Below, piece after piece: positions 46,136 to 56,913 of a DNA stretch of 64,000 nucleotides. The stretch covers positions 148,337,283 to 148,401,282 of the forward strand of contig CM061921.1 in the NCBI GenBank assembly GCA_031002005.1, written 5' to 3'. A model generated the notes under the pieces. That model searched no databases. It was not told the origin of the DNA and worked only from the letters and a program-made list of their open reading frames with translations. The stretch's first letter is position 1, and each line of letters begins with the position of its first letter. Both the position numbers and the translations under genes were made by a program. The DNA comes from Vandiemenella viatica (taxonomy: Eukaryota > Arthropoda > Insecta > Orthoptera > Morabidae).

Positions 46136-48372
46136 CAGTAGAACTCCAGTTATCCAGACTCTGAGTATCCAAATTGCTGAATATCCGAATTGCTCTTTTA
46201 ATTAAGACATAAACGTACTGCGATATGGAAAATAATGTGTCTGCCTACGCACTATTGCTCTTCCCAGTGTCGGATCTAGAAATTTTCTACGACGGAGCAA
46301 AAACTGTGGAGCCCCCATTGTTGTGACCCCAGAGTGTTAATGCTCCAATTGTTGACCGACCGCATGGTTGACTTCGGCAGCTGGCCAGCGCAGTCCTGTG
46401 ATTAGTCAGTGTGTCATTGACCTGCAACTGTGATGGTACTCTTTCGCATTGATGCGTTGTATTGTTTGTGATTGCATTTCATTGTTCACTATGGCTTCTA
46501 AAAGAAAACGTGTTATGTTATCGTTAGCGGATAAAATAAAAATTATAGAGCAATCAGATAAAGGAGTTACAGGTAAACATTTGACTGAGATGTTTGGTGT
46601 TGAACAATCAACGATTTTAGACATTAAATGGGGCAAACCTTCACTTTTAAACTTCATGTCAGTGCTTGAAAATGAAGATGCAAGTTGTTCATGAAAATCA
46701 AAGTAGGGCAACAACAACACACAAAGATTCAGAAGATGCTGTTTTAAAGGGGTTTTTGCAGCAATGTTGTATGGGCAATCCGATTTCAGGTCAGATTCTT
46801 TGTGAACAAGCTAAAATCTTAGCTCAGAAGCTGGATTATTCATCCTTTAAAGCAAGTAATGGCTGGCTAGGAAATTTTAAGTCCAGGCACGGTGTCCATG
46901 AATTAGACTTAAGCGGGGAGAAGTTATCAGCAGACTCCAAAGATGCAGAAAATTTGATTGAAAAATGTAAAGTTGTAATAGACTCCTGCAATCCTGAGTT
47001 TTTGTACAATGTCAATGAAACTGGTCTTGTTTGGAAAGCTCTGCCTAAAACCACTTTAGCATCTAAAAGGGAGTGTAGAGCTCCAGGATATAAAGTTAGT
47101 AAAGACAGTGTTATTGTGCTTATCTGTGCGAACTCTACGGGAAGCCATATAATACCCCTTCTGTTGATAGGGAAGTCAAAAAGCCCAAGAGCATTTAAAA
47201 ATGTGAAAAACCTTCCCTTCTTTTGTAAAAACCAAACCAAAACTAGTGTGACTGCAGCATTTTTTACTGATTGGTATGAAAAAGTTTTCATCCCTGAAGT
47301 GAAAAAAGCACCAAAATCTCTTGGAAAAGAAGGCAGTAAAGTGCTTTTTGGTTGTTGATAAGGCACCAATTCATCCCACTGAAGAATTCTTGGAAAGAGT
47401 GAATGGCCATTTTAAAACAATCTTTTTACCACCAAACGTCATAACCAATGGACCAGTCTGTTATCGAAACCATGAAATGACATTACAGAAGGCAACTTTA
47501 ATGGAAACTTTTGGTGGAGGGTGAAGACAAAGATGTGTGTTATCTAAACACAAAAAAATAAATTTGAAAGATTGCACCTAAATGGTGGTGGAAGCCTGGA
47601 GCTTGGTTAAGGCAGTCACATTAAGATGTGTGCGGAACAAGTTGAAAGGCATACCAACTGAAGAAGAGAAGGAAAAGGAGAAAAAGGAAAAAGAAGCACA
47701 AGAAAAGGAAAGGGAAGAGACAAAAAAGTTGTGGATGACATTTCACTTAAGGAATTCAGAAACATTCTTTTGAAAATTCCTGGATGTTCAGAGGTTAGTG
47801 CTGAAGATATAGGAGAGTGGGTGGTGTGTGATTCGTCAGACCCTGGGTATGAAATTCTAAATGATGATGAATTTATTGAAAGTGTGTGAGAAGAAAGTGT
47901 CAAGCATTAAGATGACCTTAATGTCAAAGTTGAATCAGACATGGGACCATCAGCTAGTAAAGCATTTGACAGCCTTGAAACTGCGTTGAACATTGTGGAG
48001 CATCAGCCCAAGTGTTACCACATCCAACTTCTCACTGTCAAGCAGATGTTCAATTTGGCTGACAAAAATGGATGAATACAAACAGCTTACTTTGACCTAG
48101 GTGTTCAGCAAGCAATGACTTTTATTTACAGTACGGTATATACATACTATACTAATGTACCACACATGTAAGTACGCTTAACATGTAATAATGTTGCCTT
48201 TTCATTTAATTAATTAAAAGCACTTTTTCTTTAAAAATAGTTTTTTCTCCCATTTTTAACATACATAATTAATTAAAATACACCCTTTTTCAGAAAAAAT
48301 CCAGTTATCCAAATTTTTTACTAACTGTTTGGTGTTCAGTCCCAATTGATTCGGATAATTGTAGTTCTACTG
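46136..48372 (+). mobile_element. Tigger/pogo-type DNA transposon
   Basis: Ends CAGTAGAACTCCAGTTATCC (46136) and, inverted, CAGTAGAACTACAATTATCC (48372) match at 18 of 20 positions and are flanked by TA (46134-46135 and 48373-48374). The 2237-bp length and the encoded transposase fit the Tigger/pogo group. A CAGTGTCGGATCTAGA motif at 46265 within the 5' UTR may be a further small insertion. The transposase is broken. Confidence 0.9.
46490..47930 (+). pseudogene. Tigger/pogo transposase, degenerate
   Basis: ATG 46490 opens MASKRKRVMLSLADKIKIIE, a CENP-B-type N-terminal helix-turn-helix. The frame ends at 46694. The main frame 46666-47358 gives the second DNA-binding part (CEQAKILAQKL; ASNGWLGNFKSRHGV) and the DDE domain, beginning YNVNETGLVWKALP. 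The first catalytic Asp of the usual D-E-T-G motif is Asn here. After a shift near 47335, LVVDKAPIHP carries the second Asp. The third (PMDQSVIETMK) is in yet another frame near 47450. A Glu/Lys-rich tail (EEEKEKEKKEKEAQEKE) follows near 47655. Inactive. Confidence 0.88.
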
Positions 48373-48455
48373 TATATGTATTTGAACCTTGCCCAACTGC
48401 CATAAACTGTAACAATTGGCTTGTGTTCACCTTATTCTACTGTTAAAGATGATTT

Positions 48456-49860
48456 TTTTTTGCTGTTGTCAGTCTTTAGACTGGTTTGATGCAATCCTCC
48501 ATCCCTTCCTATCCTGTGCTAACCTCTTCAACGTCCTCAATTATCTGCTTCATATATTCTAATCTCTGTCTACCTCTGCAGTTCTTACCTTCAACTGTTC
48601 CCTCCACTAACAAATTAACCAATCCAGCATGTCTCAAAATATGACCTACCAGCCTGTCTCTTCTTCCAGTAAGCTTCTTCCATAAACTTCTTTTCTAACC
48701 CATCATTTCTAAAACTCGTTCATTTCTTACTTTGTCTGTACACCTAATTTTCAGCATTCTTCTGTAGCACCACATTTCAAATGCTTCAAGTTTCTTTTTT
48801 TCCGGTATTCCTAAAGTCCATGTTTCGCTACCGTAAAGTGCTGTGCTCCACACATAGAGTTTTAAGAAGTTCTTTCTAATTCCTGGATCAATATTTGAAA
48901 CTAAAAGGTTTCTCTTTTTCATGAAGGCTCTTTTTGCTAGTGCTATTCTGCTTTTAACATCATTCCTGCTTCGGCCATCGGTTGTAATTTTGCTTCCCAA
49001 GTAACAGAACTCACTCACTTCTCCTATTGCATCAGATCCTATTTTTATATTTAATCTGCTAGTATTGGTGTCATTTCTGCTACATTTCATCACTTTTGTT
49101 TTACTTTGATTTATATTCAGTCCAAAATCTTCCTTCAGTATTTTGTTCATGCGATTCAATAACTTCTCAATATCCTCAGCCCTCTCTGCTAATAAGACAA
49201 TGTCGTCAGCATATCGTAGCATACTGATTTTTTCTCCCTGAAAACTTATGCCACATGGAAATTTTTCTTTGACTTTCTTTATTGCTTCTTCTACATACAA
49301 GTTGAATATTAACGGGGATAGACTACAACCTTGTCTCACACCCTTTTTAACTGATGCATGTCTCTCGTGATTCTCTACTTTTATCACAGCCACTTGATTC
49401 TTATATAGTTTATAGAGGATTCTTCTATCTCGATACTTTAGACCTGACTTCTTTAGAATTTTGAACATCTTGTCCCACCTAACATTATCAAAAGCTTTTT
49501 CTAAATCAACAAATGCCATAAAAGTATCTTTGTTTTTCTTGATCCGCCCTTCAAGTATTAATCTTAAAGACAGAATTGCTTCCCTTGTACCGCGATTTTT
49601 CCTAAACCCAAACTGATATTCACCTACTATCTCTTCTACTACCCTTTCCATCCTTCTGTATATTATTCTGGTCAGCAATTTTGAAGCATGTGATGTTAGA
49701 CTAATTGTGCGATAATTCTCACATTTGTCAGCTTGTGCTTTCTTTGGAAGTGTGAAGATGATATTTTTATTAAAATCAGTTGGAATTTCTCCTGTTTCAT
49801 AACTTTTTGATATCAGCTTGAATAATCTTTCGATTCCTTCCTCTCCTAGAGATTTAAGAA
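48456..49860 (-). mobile_element. LINE family A, copy 3, 5'-truncated, with target duplication
   Basis: The best family A copy. The 3' end (poly-T on plus, about 48453-48461) and the truncated 5' end at about 49860 are flanked by GTTAAAGATGATTT (48442-48455) and GTTAAAGGTGATTT (49861-49874), a 14-bp duplication with one mismatch. It lacks the endonuclease half, as is usual for incomplete reverse transcription. The clade is not certain; its RT is of the type common in insect genomes. Confidence 0.9.
48695..49678 (-). CDS. LINE family A reverse transcriptase, 327-aa open frame
   Basis: An uninterrupted frame. It contains YQFGFRKNRGTREAI (residues ~21-35), AFVDLEKAFDNV with the first catalytic Asp (~55-66), VRQGCSLSPLIFNLYVEEAI (~114-133), RYADDIVLLAE with the catalytic pair (~155-165), FGLNINQSKTKVM, FCYLGSKITTDG, and a C-terminal ETWTLGIPEKKKLEAFEMW block. 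It is truncated at the N-terminus by the 5' end of the insertion; the first Met is internal to the family's ORF2. RT residues look intact, but without the endonuclease the copy cannot move by itself. Confidence 0.88.
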   Translation of the reverse strand: MLTRIIYRRMERVVEEIVGEYQFGFRKNRGTREAILSLRLILEGRIKKNKDTFMAFVDLEKAFDNVRWDKMFKILKKSGLKYRDRRILYKLYKNQVAVIKVENHERHASVKKGVRQGCSLSPLIFNLYVEEAIKKVKEKFPCGISFQGEKISMLRYADDIVLLAERAEDIEKLLNRMNKILKEDFGLNINQSKTKVMKCSRNDTNTSRLNIKIGSDAIGEVSEFCYLGSKITTDGRSRNDVKSRIALAKRAFMKKRNLLVSNIDPGIRKNFLKLYVWSTALYGSETWTLGIPEKKKLEAFEMWCYRRMLKIRCTDKVRNERVLEMMG

Positions 49861-49874
49861 GTTAAAGGTGATTT

Positions 49875-50904
49875 ATATACCTGATAATTCCAATGTTTCA
49901 TACGTATTTGCGTCATTTCATGTGTAGATTCTGTCCTGCTGTCATATATGATAGGTGGTGGCTTATTTCCCAATTAAAAATAAATATTGGAAAAAATATT
50001 ATATTTTATAAGGAAATAAAATAGTATGGATAGCAAAAATCGTGCAGCAAGCTGCGGTTTTGCCCTTTTGCTGTTCATACCAAATTAGGAATGGAGTTTG
50101 AAATCATAAAAATGTGGGTCGAAAGACTGTAAGGGATATGTATATAAATGATCTTTGACTCTTACAGAATTTTATTTATTGTTATTATTGCTAATTCTTT
50201 CCTTGAGACTTTTGTTTCGTTGCTAATATAATGGGGAAACCCAAAAAAGAAAATAGTGCTAAACTGGAATTTATCATCAGGCACAAACTTTCAGAGTGCT
50301 TATTAAGACTACAGATTAAAATCTATCTGGCCACATGATGTTACACTGGCAATAGGCTCAATTCCTGTTTCACCATTTGGTGCAATTAGATCCTCTCCCA
50401 TCAGATACATTTTCTGCGAGCCTTCATTCCACACCCTCACAATGAGATGTATATAATATTCTACCCCTTTCTTCCTCTTCCTTTCTGAATCAGTTATCCT
50501 TTCCTCCTGCTGGAACAGGAATTTCGGCTTATTATAGTGTGTCTGTTTTATCTTCATTGTATATAATTTATTTTACTTGTTTTGGATTATTCTGTTTTTG
50601 TCACCATCTACTTTCCTTTCTCTTTCATTGTTGTTCCCATTTGGAATACAACTCTTTGATCACTTGTCTGTATCCTTCATGTTAAATTGATCATGAAGGA
50701 TTTAATCCTGAAAAAAATCATCATTGCTCTCCATGTTTAATGTTTTTCATTTATTTTGTTTGTCAGGGAGCCAGTTGTGATCTGTTGTATCTTGTGGTTT
50801 CTTTCATCTCATTCTCTGATGACAGCACATGTATATCCTGCATATTTCATTACCTCACATGGAAGTACCAACAAGTCTGGCAATGCTTTGTTTTTTTTTA
50901 ATGT
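49875..50904. other. Intronic sequence, nothing recognised
   Basis: AT-rich; frames are short and without motifs. Confidence 0.5.
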
Positions 50905-50997
50905 GAAAATCTACATCTACATATATACCCTGCAATTCACAAAATTGTGGGCAGCAGAGGGTGTTTAGCAGCAAAGCTAATCTCTTTGTTGTGCATT

Positions 50998-52800
50998 TCA
51001 ATCCCTAATAATACGAAGGGAAAAAGAATTCATATAAGAATCAGTGCGGCACCTTATTTCTCTAATCTTATCTTTCCTGTCATTCCAGCTCAAATAGGTT
51101 GGTGGAAGAAGTATTTCACCACACTTGTAAGTGAAAGTGGGAGTACACATGTTTACCAATAAGTTGAAACGAAACATGCATCGTCTGTCTACCAGACACT
51201 CCCAGCCTAGTCTACTTATCAGTTCTGTGATGCTTTCATAAGGACTGTAGCAAGCGGTCATGAATCGAGCGGCTCTTCTCTGTACTTTCTCTATACTTTC
51301 GATCAACCCCTTATGAAATGGATCCCAAATGGCACAACAATAGTCCTAATGTGGATGCACAAGAGATTTGTACGCTATCTCCTTTGTTTGTTCATTACAA
51401 TTTTTCAAGACTCGACCTATGAATTGCAGCCTACAATTAGCTCTACCTACTAACAAATTAATGTGTATGTCCCATTTCATGTTCCTTTCTACTGTTACTC
51501 CCAAATGTTTTATAGAAACGACCATACCAATAACTGAATTGTTTAACTCGTATTTCTCAACAATTGGATTCTTTTTGTAAGTTATGCTCATTGTCTTGCA
51601 CTTTTTACAATTTAGTGTAAGTTGCCACTCAGCGCACCATGCAAAATAACATCCACATCACGCTGAATTTCTAAGCAATCAGCCAAATTCCTTACTTCCC
51701 TATAAATAACCGCATTATCAGCATTAATCTAAAAACGCTTCTCAGTTTGTCTCCGAGATCGTTTTTAAAAATTAAGAAAAGAAGTGGCCCTATTACACTT
51801 CCTTGAGGAACCCCCAAAGTAACATCTAGCTTTGACGAGGCTTCACCGTCAACAACGACATACTGCGACCGACCAGTTAAATTATCGCGTATCCATTCGC
51901 AAATCTGATCAGATATACCATACGCTCGAAGCTTCGCCAAATTCCGGTTGTGTGGTACAGAGTCAAAAGCTTTCTGGAAATCCAAGAAAACAGCATCAAC
52001 TTTTGATCCTGGATCGATAACCTTCATTACGTCATGCGAAAATAGAGCCAGTTGCGTTTCACACAGTCAGTTCTTCCGAAATCCGTGTTGGTTCGCAGTA
52101 AGTTACTCGTTTCCATCTAGAAACTTCATAACGTTAGAGCATATGACATTCTCCAGAATTCTACTGCAATCAGATATTAGAGATATGGGTCGATATTTCC
52201 TAGTATCTCTCCGATCTCCATTCTTGAAAATGGGATTCACCTGCGCTATTTTCCAGTCGGACGATACTTTCCTTTGTTCTAAAGATTTACGAAAAATATC
52301 TGACAGAAATGGTTCTATTTCTTCCGCATATCCCGAAAATACTCTTACTGGTATACCATCAGGACCAGGTGCCTTCCCCCACTTCAGGAGCTTTAATTGC
52401 TTTATGATACCTACACTATCAATTTGGACTGAATCCATCTCAAATTCTACACGCTGTGCAAAAGCGGGAATGTTTCCCATGTTTTCGTGAGTGAAAGAAT
52501 TTTTAAATTCGGTGTTAAATACGGTAGCCTTGTCACAACTGTCATCAACTTCCCGATTGTCTTGTAGTAGAAATCACATATTGTTGTTACTACCACTAAC
52601 TTTTTTTAAATACGTCCAAAATTTCTTTGGGTTTTCGTTGAGACTCTTGGAAAGTGAGTTGCTTCTAAAGTCATTAAGGGCCTCGTGCATTGCATTCTTA
52701 ACATGTTCTCTTGTCTCAGCTAACTTTTATAAATCACTCATATACATCGTCCTCCTTGAGCGTGCATGTATCTTCCTTTGCTTTTTAAGTAACCTTTTAA
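50998..52800 (-). pseudogene. CR1-like RT region
   Basis: Frames in order on the minus strand: 52480-52103 with LLKWGKAPGPDGIPVRVF and KYRPISLISDCSRILE; 52027-51692 with VDAVFLDFQKAFDSVPH and GVPQGSVIGPLLFLIF; 51591-51346 with VVSIKHLGVTVERNMKWDIH; and 51306-50998 with VQRRAARFMTACYSPYESI. The catalytic A-D-D block, expected just after the 51692 frame, lies in a shifted frame where it reads ADNAVIYR. The RT is therefore dead. Confidence 0.88.
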
Positions 52801-52891
52801 CTTCACGCGTATATCACGGGGGATCGTTCCCATCCCTGATCGTCCTTTTCGGTATATATAAGTCCATACCTTCCCTGACTATACACATGAA

Positions 52892-53844
52892 TCAAAGCCA
52901 CATCTCTTCAACTGAGCCTCTTCCTTCTGTAAAGGTAATGTAATTATCCCTCAAAAACGTTCTTAAACTCTCCTTTGGGGCCTTTTTGAGCCTGTAAACG
53001 ATCCTTTCTTTTTTATTTTTGCACGCAGCTATTAATTTTACTGAAGCAATTACAGCTTTATGATCACTTATTCCCATGGTGGTAGAAATTTCTGTGAATA
53101 ATTTAGGCCTATTCATAACAAGAATATCTAAAATGTTTTCATAATCATGGCACCACATTGATTCAGTGACGAGCTGCTCAAGATTAAGATCTGAGAAAAG
53201 GTCAAGAATAATTTCACAGGATGTTTTATCCCTGCCACCAGAAATGTGGACATAATTAGTCCAGTCGATATACTGTATTATTGCATCATCCGGAAATTGA
53301 TGAGCTATATTACTTACATTAGTTCTTAAGGCCTCAGCAATAGCGACATATGCATATATGCATATGGTGGACGATAGAAAGACCCTATTACAAGTTTTTT
53401 CCCAGCTACATTTAGTCTAACCCATAGGATTGACCCAGCAACATTGAGTTTAATCCATATCATTTAACAGATTGTATTGACGTCTATTTGATAACATGGC
53501 AGAAATTTACTCACAGCTATAAATACCCCACCTCCAAGAGAATTTAATCTGTCTTTACGAAAGACATTCATTCTTTCTTTAAAAGTTTCGGCGGAACTTA
53601 TTTCCGGTATCAGCCAACTTTCTATACCAATAACGATATCCGCTTCTGTGCTACAAATAATGCTTTCACGTTCCGGTTGTTTGTTACAAACGCTTCTACA
53701 GTTAATTACAAGGACTTTTAACTGTCGAGATTCTTTTACATTCCTCCTACATTCCAGTGTTGTATCTAATTGGGTTGCCCTTAAGTGTATTTCATGTTTC
53801 AGGTCTTCCTCCCTCAGCCTAAAAAATGACCCAGTGCATTCCAC
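52892..53844 (-). pseudogene. CR1-like APE endonuclease region
   Basis: The frame 53844-53464 has LKVLVINCRSVCNK (the N-terminal 'N' motif) and ADIVIGIESWL ('E' motif), then KDRLNSLGGGVFIAV. The frame 53158-52892 has ISDHKAVIASVK, the catalytic S-D-H motif. The middle (53460-53160) is open only in pieces. It would nick target DNA to prime reverse transcription. Confidence 0.85.
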
Positions 53845-53910
53845 ATGACCGCTGCCACCCGTGTAGCCGATTCACGTGTCTAGTGCACACCTGACCTATT
53901 AAGGGGAACC

Positions 53911-54748
53911 CTACATGACCCTATGGCGAAGATCGAGAAATCTGCAATCAATATCATCACAGAAACGTCGTAGTCTCTGGTTTAGCTCCTCAATATGGTT
54001 CTGAACCAGATGTCTACAATCAACTCTGTCGTCAATGCTACAGATGGTTAGCTCTAACGATATCTTGCAGCCACTGTCCACAGAGTTCACCCTTTCAGCT
54101 TGCTGCCAGAAGGATGAGAGGATAACCTCCTTCCCAAGGCAACAAGCATCATTGGTGCTAACATGAGCCACAATCTGTAGTTCGCTACACCCCGTCCTTT
54201 CTATGGCATCCAGGATGACCTGTTCCACATCTCGGATCAGGCCACCTGGAATACACACTGAATGGACGTTGGATTTCTTTCCCGAGTAATTCACCATTTC
54301 CCTAAGGGGCTAACATTGGAGCTCACCAGAATGCCCTTCTGTGTTTGCTTAGACCTAGCGGGCTGGGGGGGCCATCAACTTGCAGGATGACAAATTGTGG
54401 GACTGAGTCAGCCTCCAACAATACATCATACTGGTTGGACAGTCGAACAAGATCAGCGTCTTGCCCTTTAAGCCTGTTTGACTGTCAAAGTCTGGAAGCC
54501 ATACACCAGTTACCCACATGCGACCGTGGCACAGCATCCAACTCTTCAGTCTGGGTTACTGGTAGAACGGTCGAAATGGGAGAATCTGTGAGAGGCATGG
54601 CTACATCAGTTTCCTCAATATCACATCTGCTGCACCCTTTTACAGTAGCTTCCAGCTGTGTAACTTTCACTAACACAGCTGCAAGCTGTGCGCGCAGATC
54701 AGCCACCTCAGCTCGCGTCAGCACACAGCAATCACAGTCCCTGGACAT
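53911..54748 (-). pseudogene. CR1-like ORF1 with SGNH-esterase-like domain
   Basis: The frame 54748-54485 begins MSRDCDCCVLTRAEVADL, a Cys-containing start followed by a heptad-like helix and a CSRCD pair. The frame 54297-53911 contains VHSVCIPGGLIRDVEQVI and IVAHVSTNDACCLG. These are the block II/III-like parts of the SGNH hydrolase domain found in CR1 ORF1 (usual V-H-x-G-T-N-D; here V-S-T-N-D). A block at 53970-53930 includes RRFCDDIDCRFLD. The role in retrotransposition of this domain is unsettled. The frame is broken between the two parts. Confidence 0.75.
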
Positions 54749-54839
54749 ACTGCTTTTGAAAAACGCAAAAAAGGAAAAAAGAACAAAAAAAAAGGATCAG
54801 AAACTCGAAATAACCTCTACTTCCTACAAAATATAAACT

Positions 54840-55022
54840 CTCAGAGCTTGCACTAACCAAATCTACACACCACTACAGATAAAATATAACAAGAAAATAC
54901 GCTACTGCACTCGTCGACTGTTCAAACGCTACTAACGAGCACTGTCTACAAAATGTAAACACTCAGAGATTACACTAATCAAATCCACACACCACTACAG
55001 ATAAAATATAACAAGAACATGC
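54840..55022 (-). repeat. Tandem units in CR1-like 5' UTR (122 bp)
   Basis: CTCAGAGCTTGCACTAACCA at 54840 and CTCAGAGATTACACTAATCA at 54962 start successive units 122 bp apart; both contain CACACCACTACAGATAAAA. The second is partial. The same kind of unit lies at 12.5-15.1 kb. Confidence 0.85.
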
Positions 55023-55424
55023 TAAGATGTTCCATGGTTTGAACACCACATTACACTATAGGTCCATCTGGTAGGATTACCAAGTTAGGTTAGGTGATTA
55101 TGACAAAGGCAAATTGTGCAGCCAGCAAGAAATTTTGACACTATGTAAGGAAAAAACGTTTAGTGGGTTTGTACTAAACAGTTTATACTTCAACTATAAC
55201 GGTGTGCCTTGGATAATTAGATTGTTCTACAGTTTGTGGTCACCACCATATTGAATAACCTCAATAATGGAAAGGTGGGTTCATAAAAAAAATGTCACTG
55301 CTTATAATTCAAAGTTCAAAACATTACTATACAATACAATACAATACAATCATTTTCAATTGATCCCAATATAAGATACTGTCTCTGTGGGTTGTGGAAA
55401 GTTGACAATTTACAAATAAACAGT

Positions 55425-55688
55425 TGCATAGCAAAATAATATGTACACCAGTAGATGTTCAGTCATAGCATACATGTTACATTAAACAATTCCATAACAA
55501 AATAATACATATACCAGAAGATGTACAGTCATAGCATACATGGTACATTAAAAAAATCCATAACAAAATAATACATACACCACAAGATTTACAGTCATAG
55601 CATACATGGTACCGTAAACAATTGCATAGCAAAATAATACATACACCAGGAGATGTACGGTCATAGCATACATGGTAAATTAATTATG
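55425..55688 (-). repeat. 66-bp tandem repeat, 4 copies, in LINE 3' UTR
   Basis: CATAGCAAAATAATA or CATAACAAAATAATA recurs with unit starts at 55425, 55491, 55557 and 55623, each 66 bp apart. Each unit also has AGATGTACAGTCATAGCATA with small changes. Confidence 0.93.
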
Positions 55689-55717
55689 TAACCTACATTT
55701 ACACAAGCTACTGGCAG

Positions 55718-56714
55718 TTACTTTTTAGATACCTTAGAAATAAATACTTCAACAGAGTAGAAGGAGTTGTCAATTAAAAATTCTTTCAATTTTTTCCAGA
55801 ATTTATTCTTATCATTTGCTAGACATTTAATATGTGTTGGGAGCTTATTGAAGATATGTATCCCTGAATATCGGACCCCTTTTTGAACAAATGACAATGA
55901 CTTGTAATCCTTGTGAAGATCATTTTTACTTCTAGTGCCATTATTGTGTATTTTACTATTTGTTTCGAACAAAGTATAATTTGTGACTACAAAGGACATT
56001 AATGTGTATATATACTCAGACGCTAATGTTAAAATCCCTAACTTCTTGAACAGCTCCCTACATGAAGTTCTATTGCTAACCCCACACATAATTCTTATTA
56101 CAAGATTTTGGGCTCTGAACACTTTGTCTCTATGGGTAGAATTGCCCCAGAATATTATTCCATATGATAATAAGGAGTGAAAATAAGCAAAATAAACTAG
56201 CTTCCTCATACGGAGATCACCTATAGTTGAAATTGTATGACTTGCAAATGTGGCTGCACCCAATCGCTTTAGTAAGTCAGAAACATTTACCTTCCAATTT
56301 AAATTACGATCAGTATACAAATATTAGAAATTTCACACTCTCTACCTCTTCAATGGACTGTCCTGCAAATTTTATGTCTATATCTAGTCTTAATCTGTGT
56401 GATGTACTGAATTGCATATACTGAGTTTTATCAAAGTTTAAAGACAAGCCATTAGCTGTAAACCATTTATTAAACAGTTCAAAGACATAAGTTGAAATAT
56501 ATTCTGTAGATAAATCTGGAGTATTTTTAATTCCTATGTTTGTGTCATCTGCAAATTGGACAAATTTTGAGTTTTTAGATGAAACACAGAGTAGATCATT
56601 TATATATATTAAAAATAATAGTGGCCTCAATATAGAACCCTGAGGTACTCCACATCTGATCAGTTTCCTCTCAGAAAACAGTGGACCTCTTAAGGCAGCC
56701 TTAAAATTCTCCAT
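55718..56714 (-). pseudogene. LINE family C RT palm and C-terminal domain
   Basis: The frame 56714-56310 holds IRCGVPQGSILRPLLFLIYI and KFVQFADDTNIGIK, with the catalytic ADD, then NKWFTANGLSLNFDKTQYMQ. The frame 56320-55718 holds NLNWKVNVSDLLKRLGAAT, YFAYFHSLLSYGIIFWG and GVRYSGIHIFNKLPTHIK. One frame change at about 56315 separates them. Confidence 0.88.
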
Positions 56715-56913
56715 TGATAATTTCTGTTTTCTATTTAGAAGTTAAGAACTAAGCCATTTATTAACAATGCCATCTATACCATAATACTTTAGTTTCTGTA
56801 TCAGAATTTTATGATCTACACAGTCAAATGCTTTAGATAAGTAACAAAAAATTCCCACAGGAATTAATTTATCATTTATTCCTTCTAAAATATTGTCAGT
56901 GAATGCAAATATA

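Larger units (their letters stand above)
50905..55030 (-). mobile_element. CR1-like LINE, copy 2, nearly full length, antisense
   Basis: From 5' (right) to 3' (left): tandem 5' UTR units (54840-55022), ORF1 with an esterase-like domain (54748-53911), endonuclease (53844-52892), RT (about 52800-51690), RT C-terminal region (51591-50998), and a 3' terminus with TACATCTACATATATACC at about 50910. The order ORF1-esterase, APE endonuclease, RT and a short repeated 3' end is that of the CR1 group. Multiple stops and frameshifts separate the pieces. The copy at 10.5 kb is the same family with an internal deletion. Confidence 0.88.

Noticed and set aside
51948..52943. Plus-strand frames of 150-180 aa
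   Set aside because: Antisense shadows of the CR1-like LINE RT; the minus strand has the RT motifs.
54345..54836. 163-aa Ser-rich plus-strand frame
   Set aside because: Antisense to the ORF1 of the CR1-like LINE.
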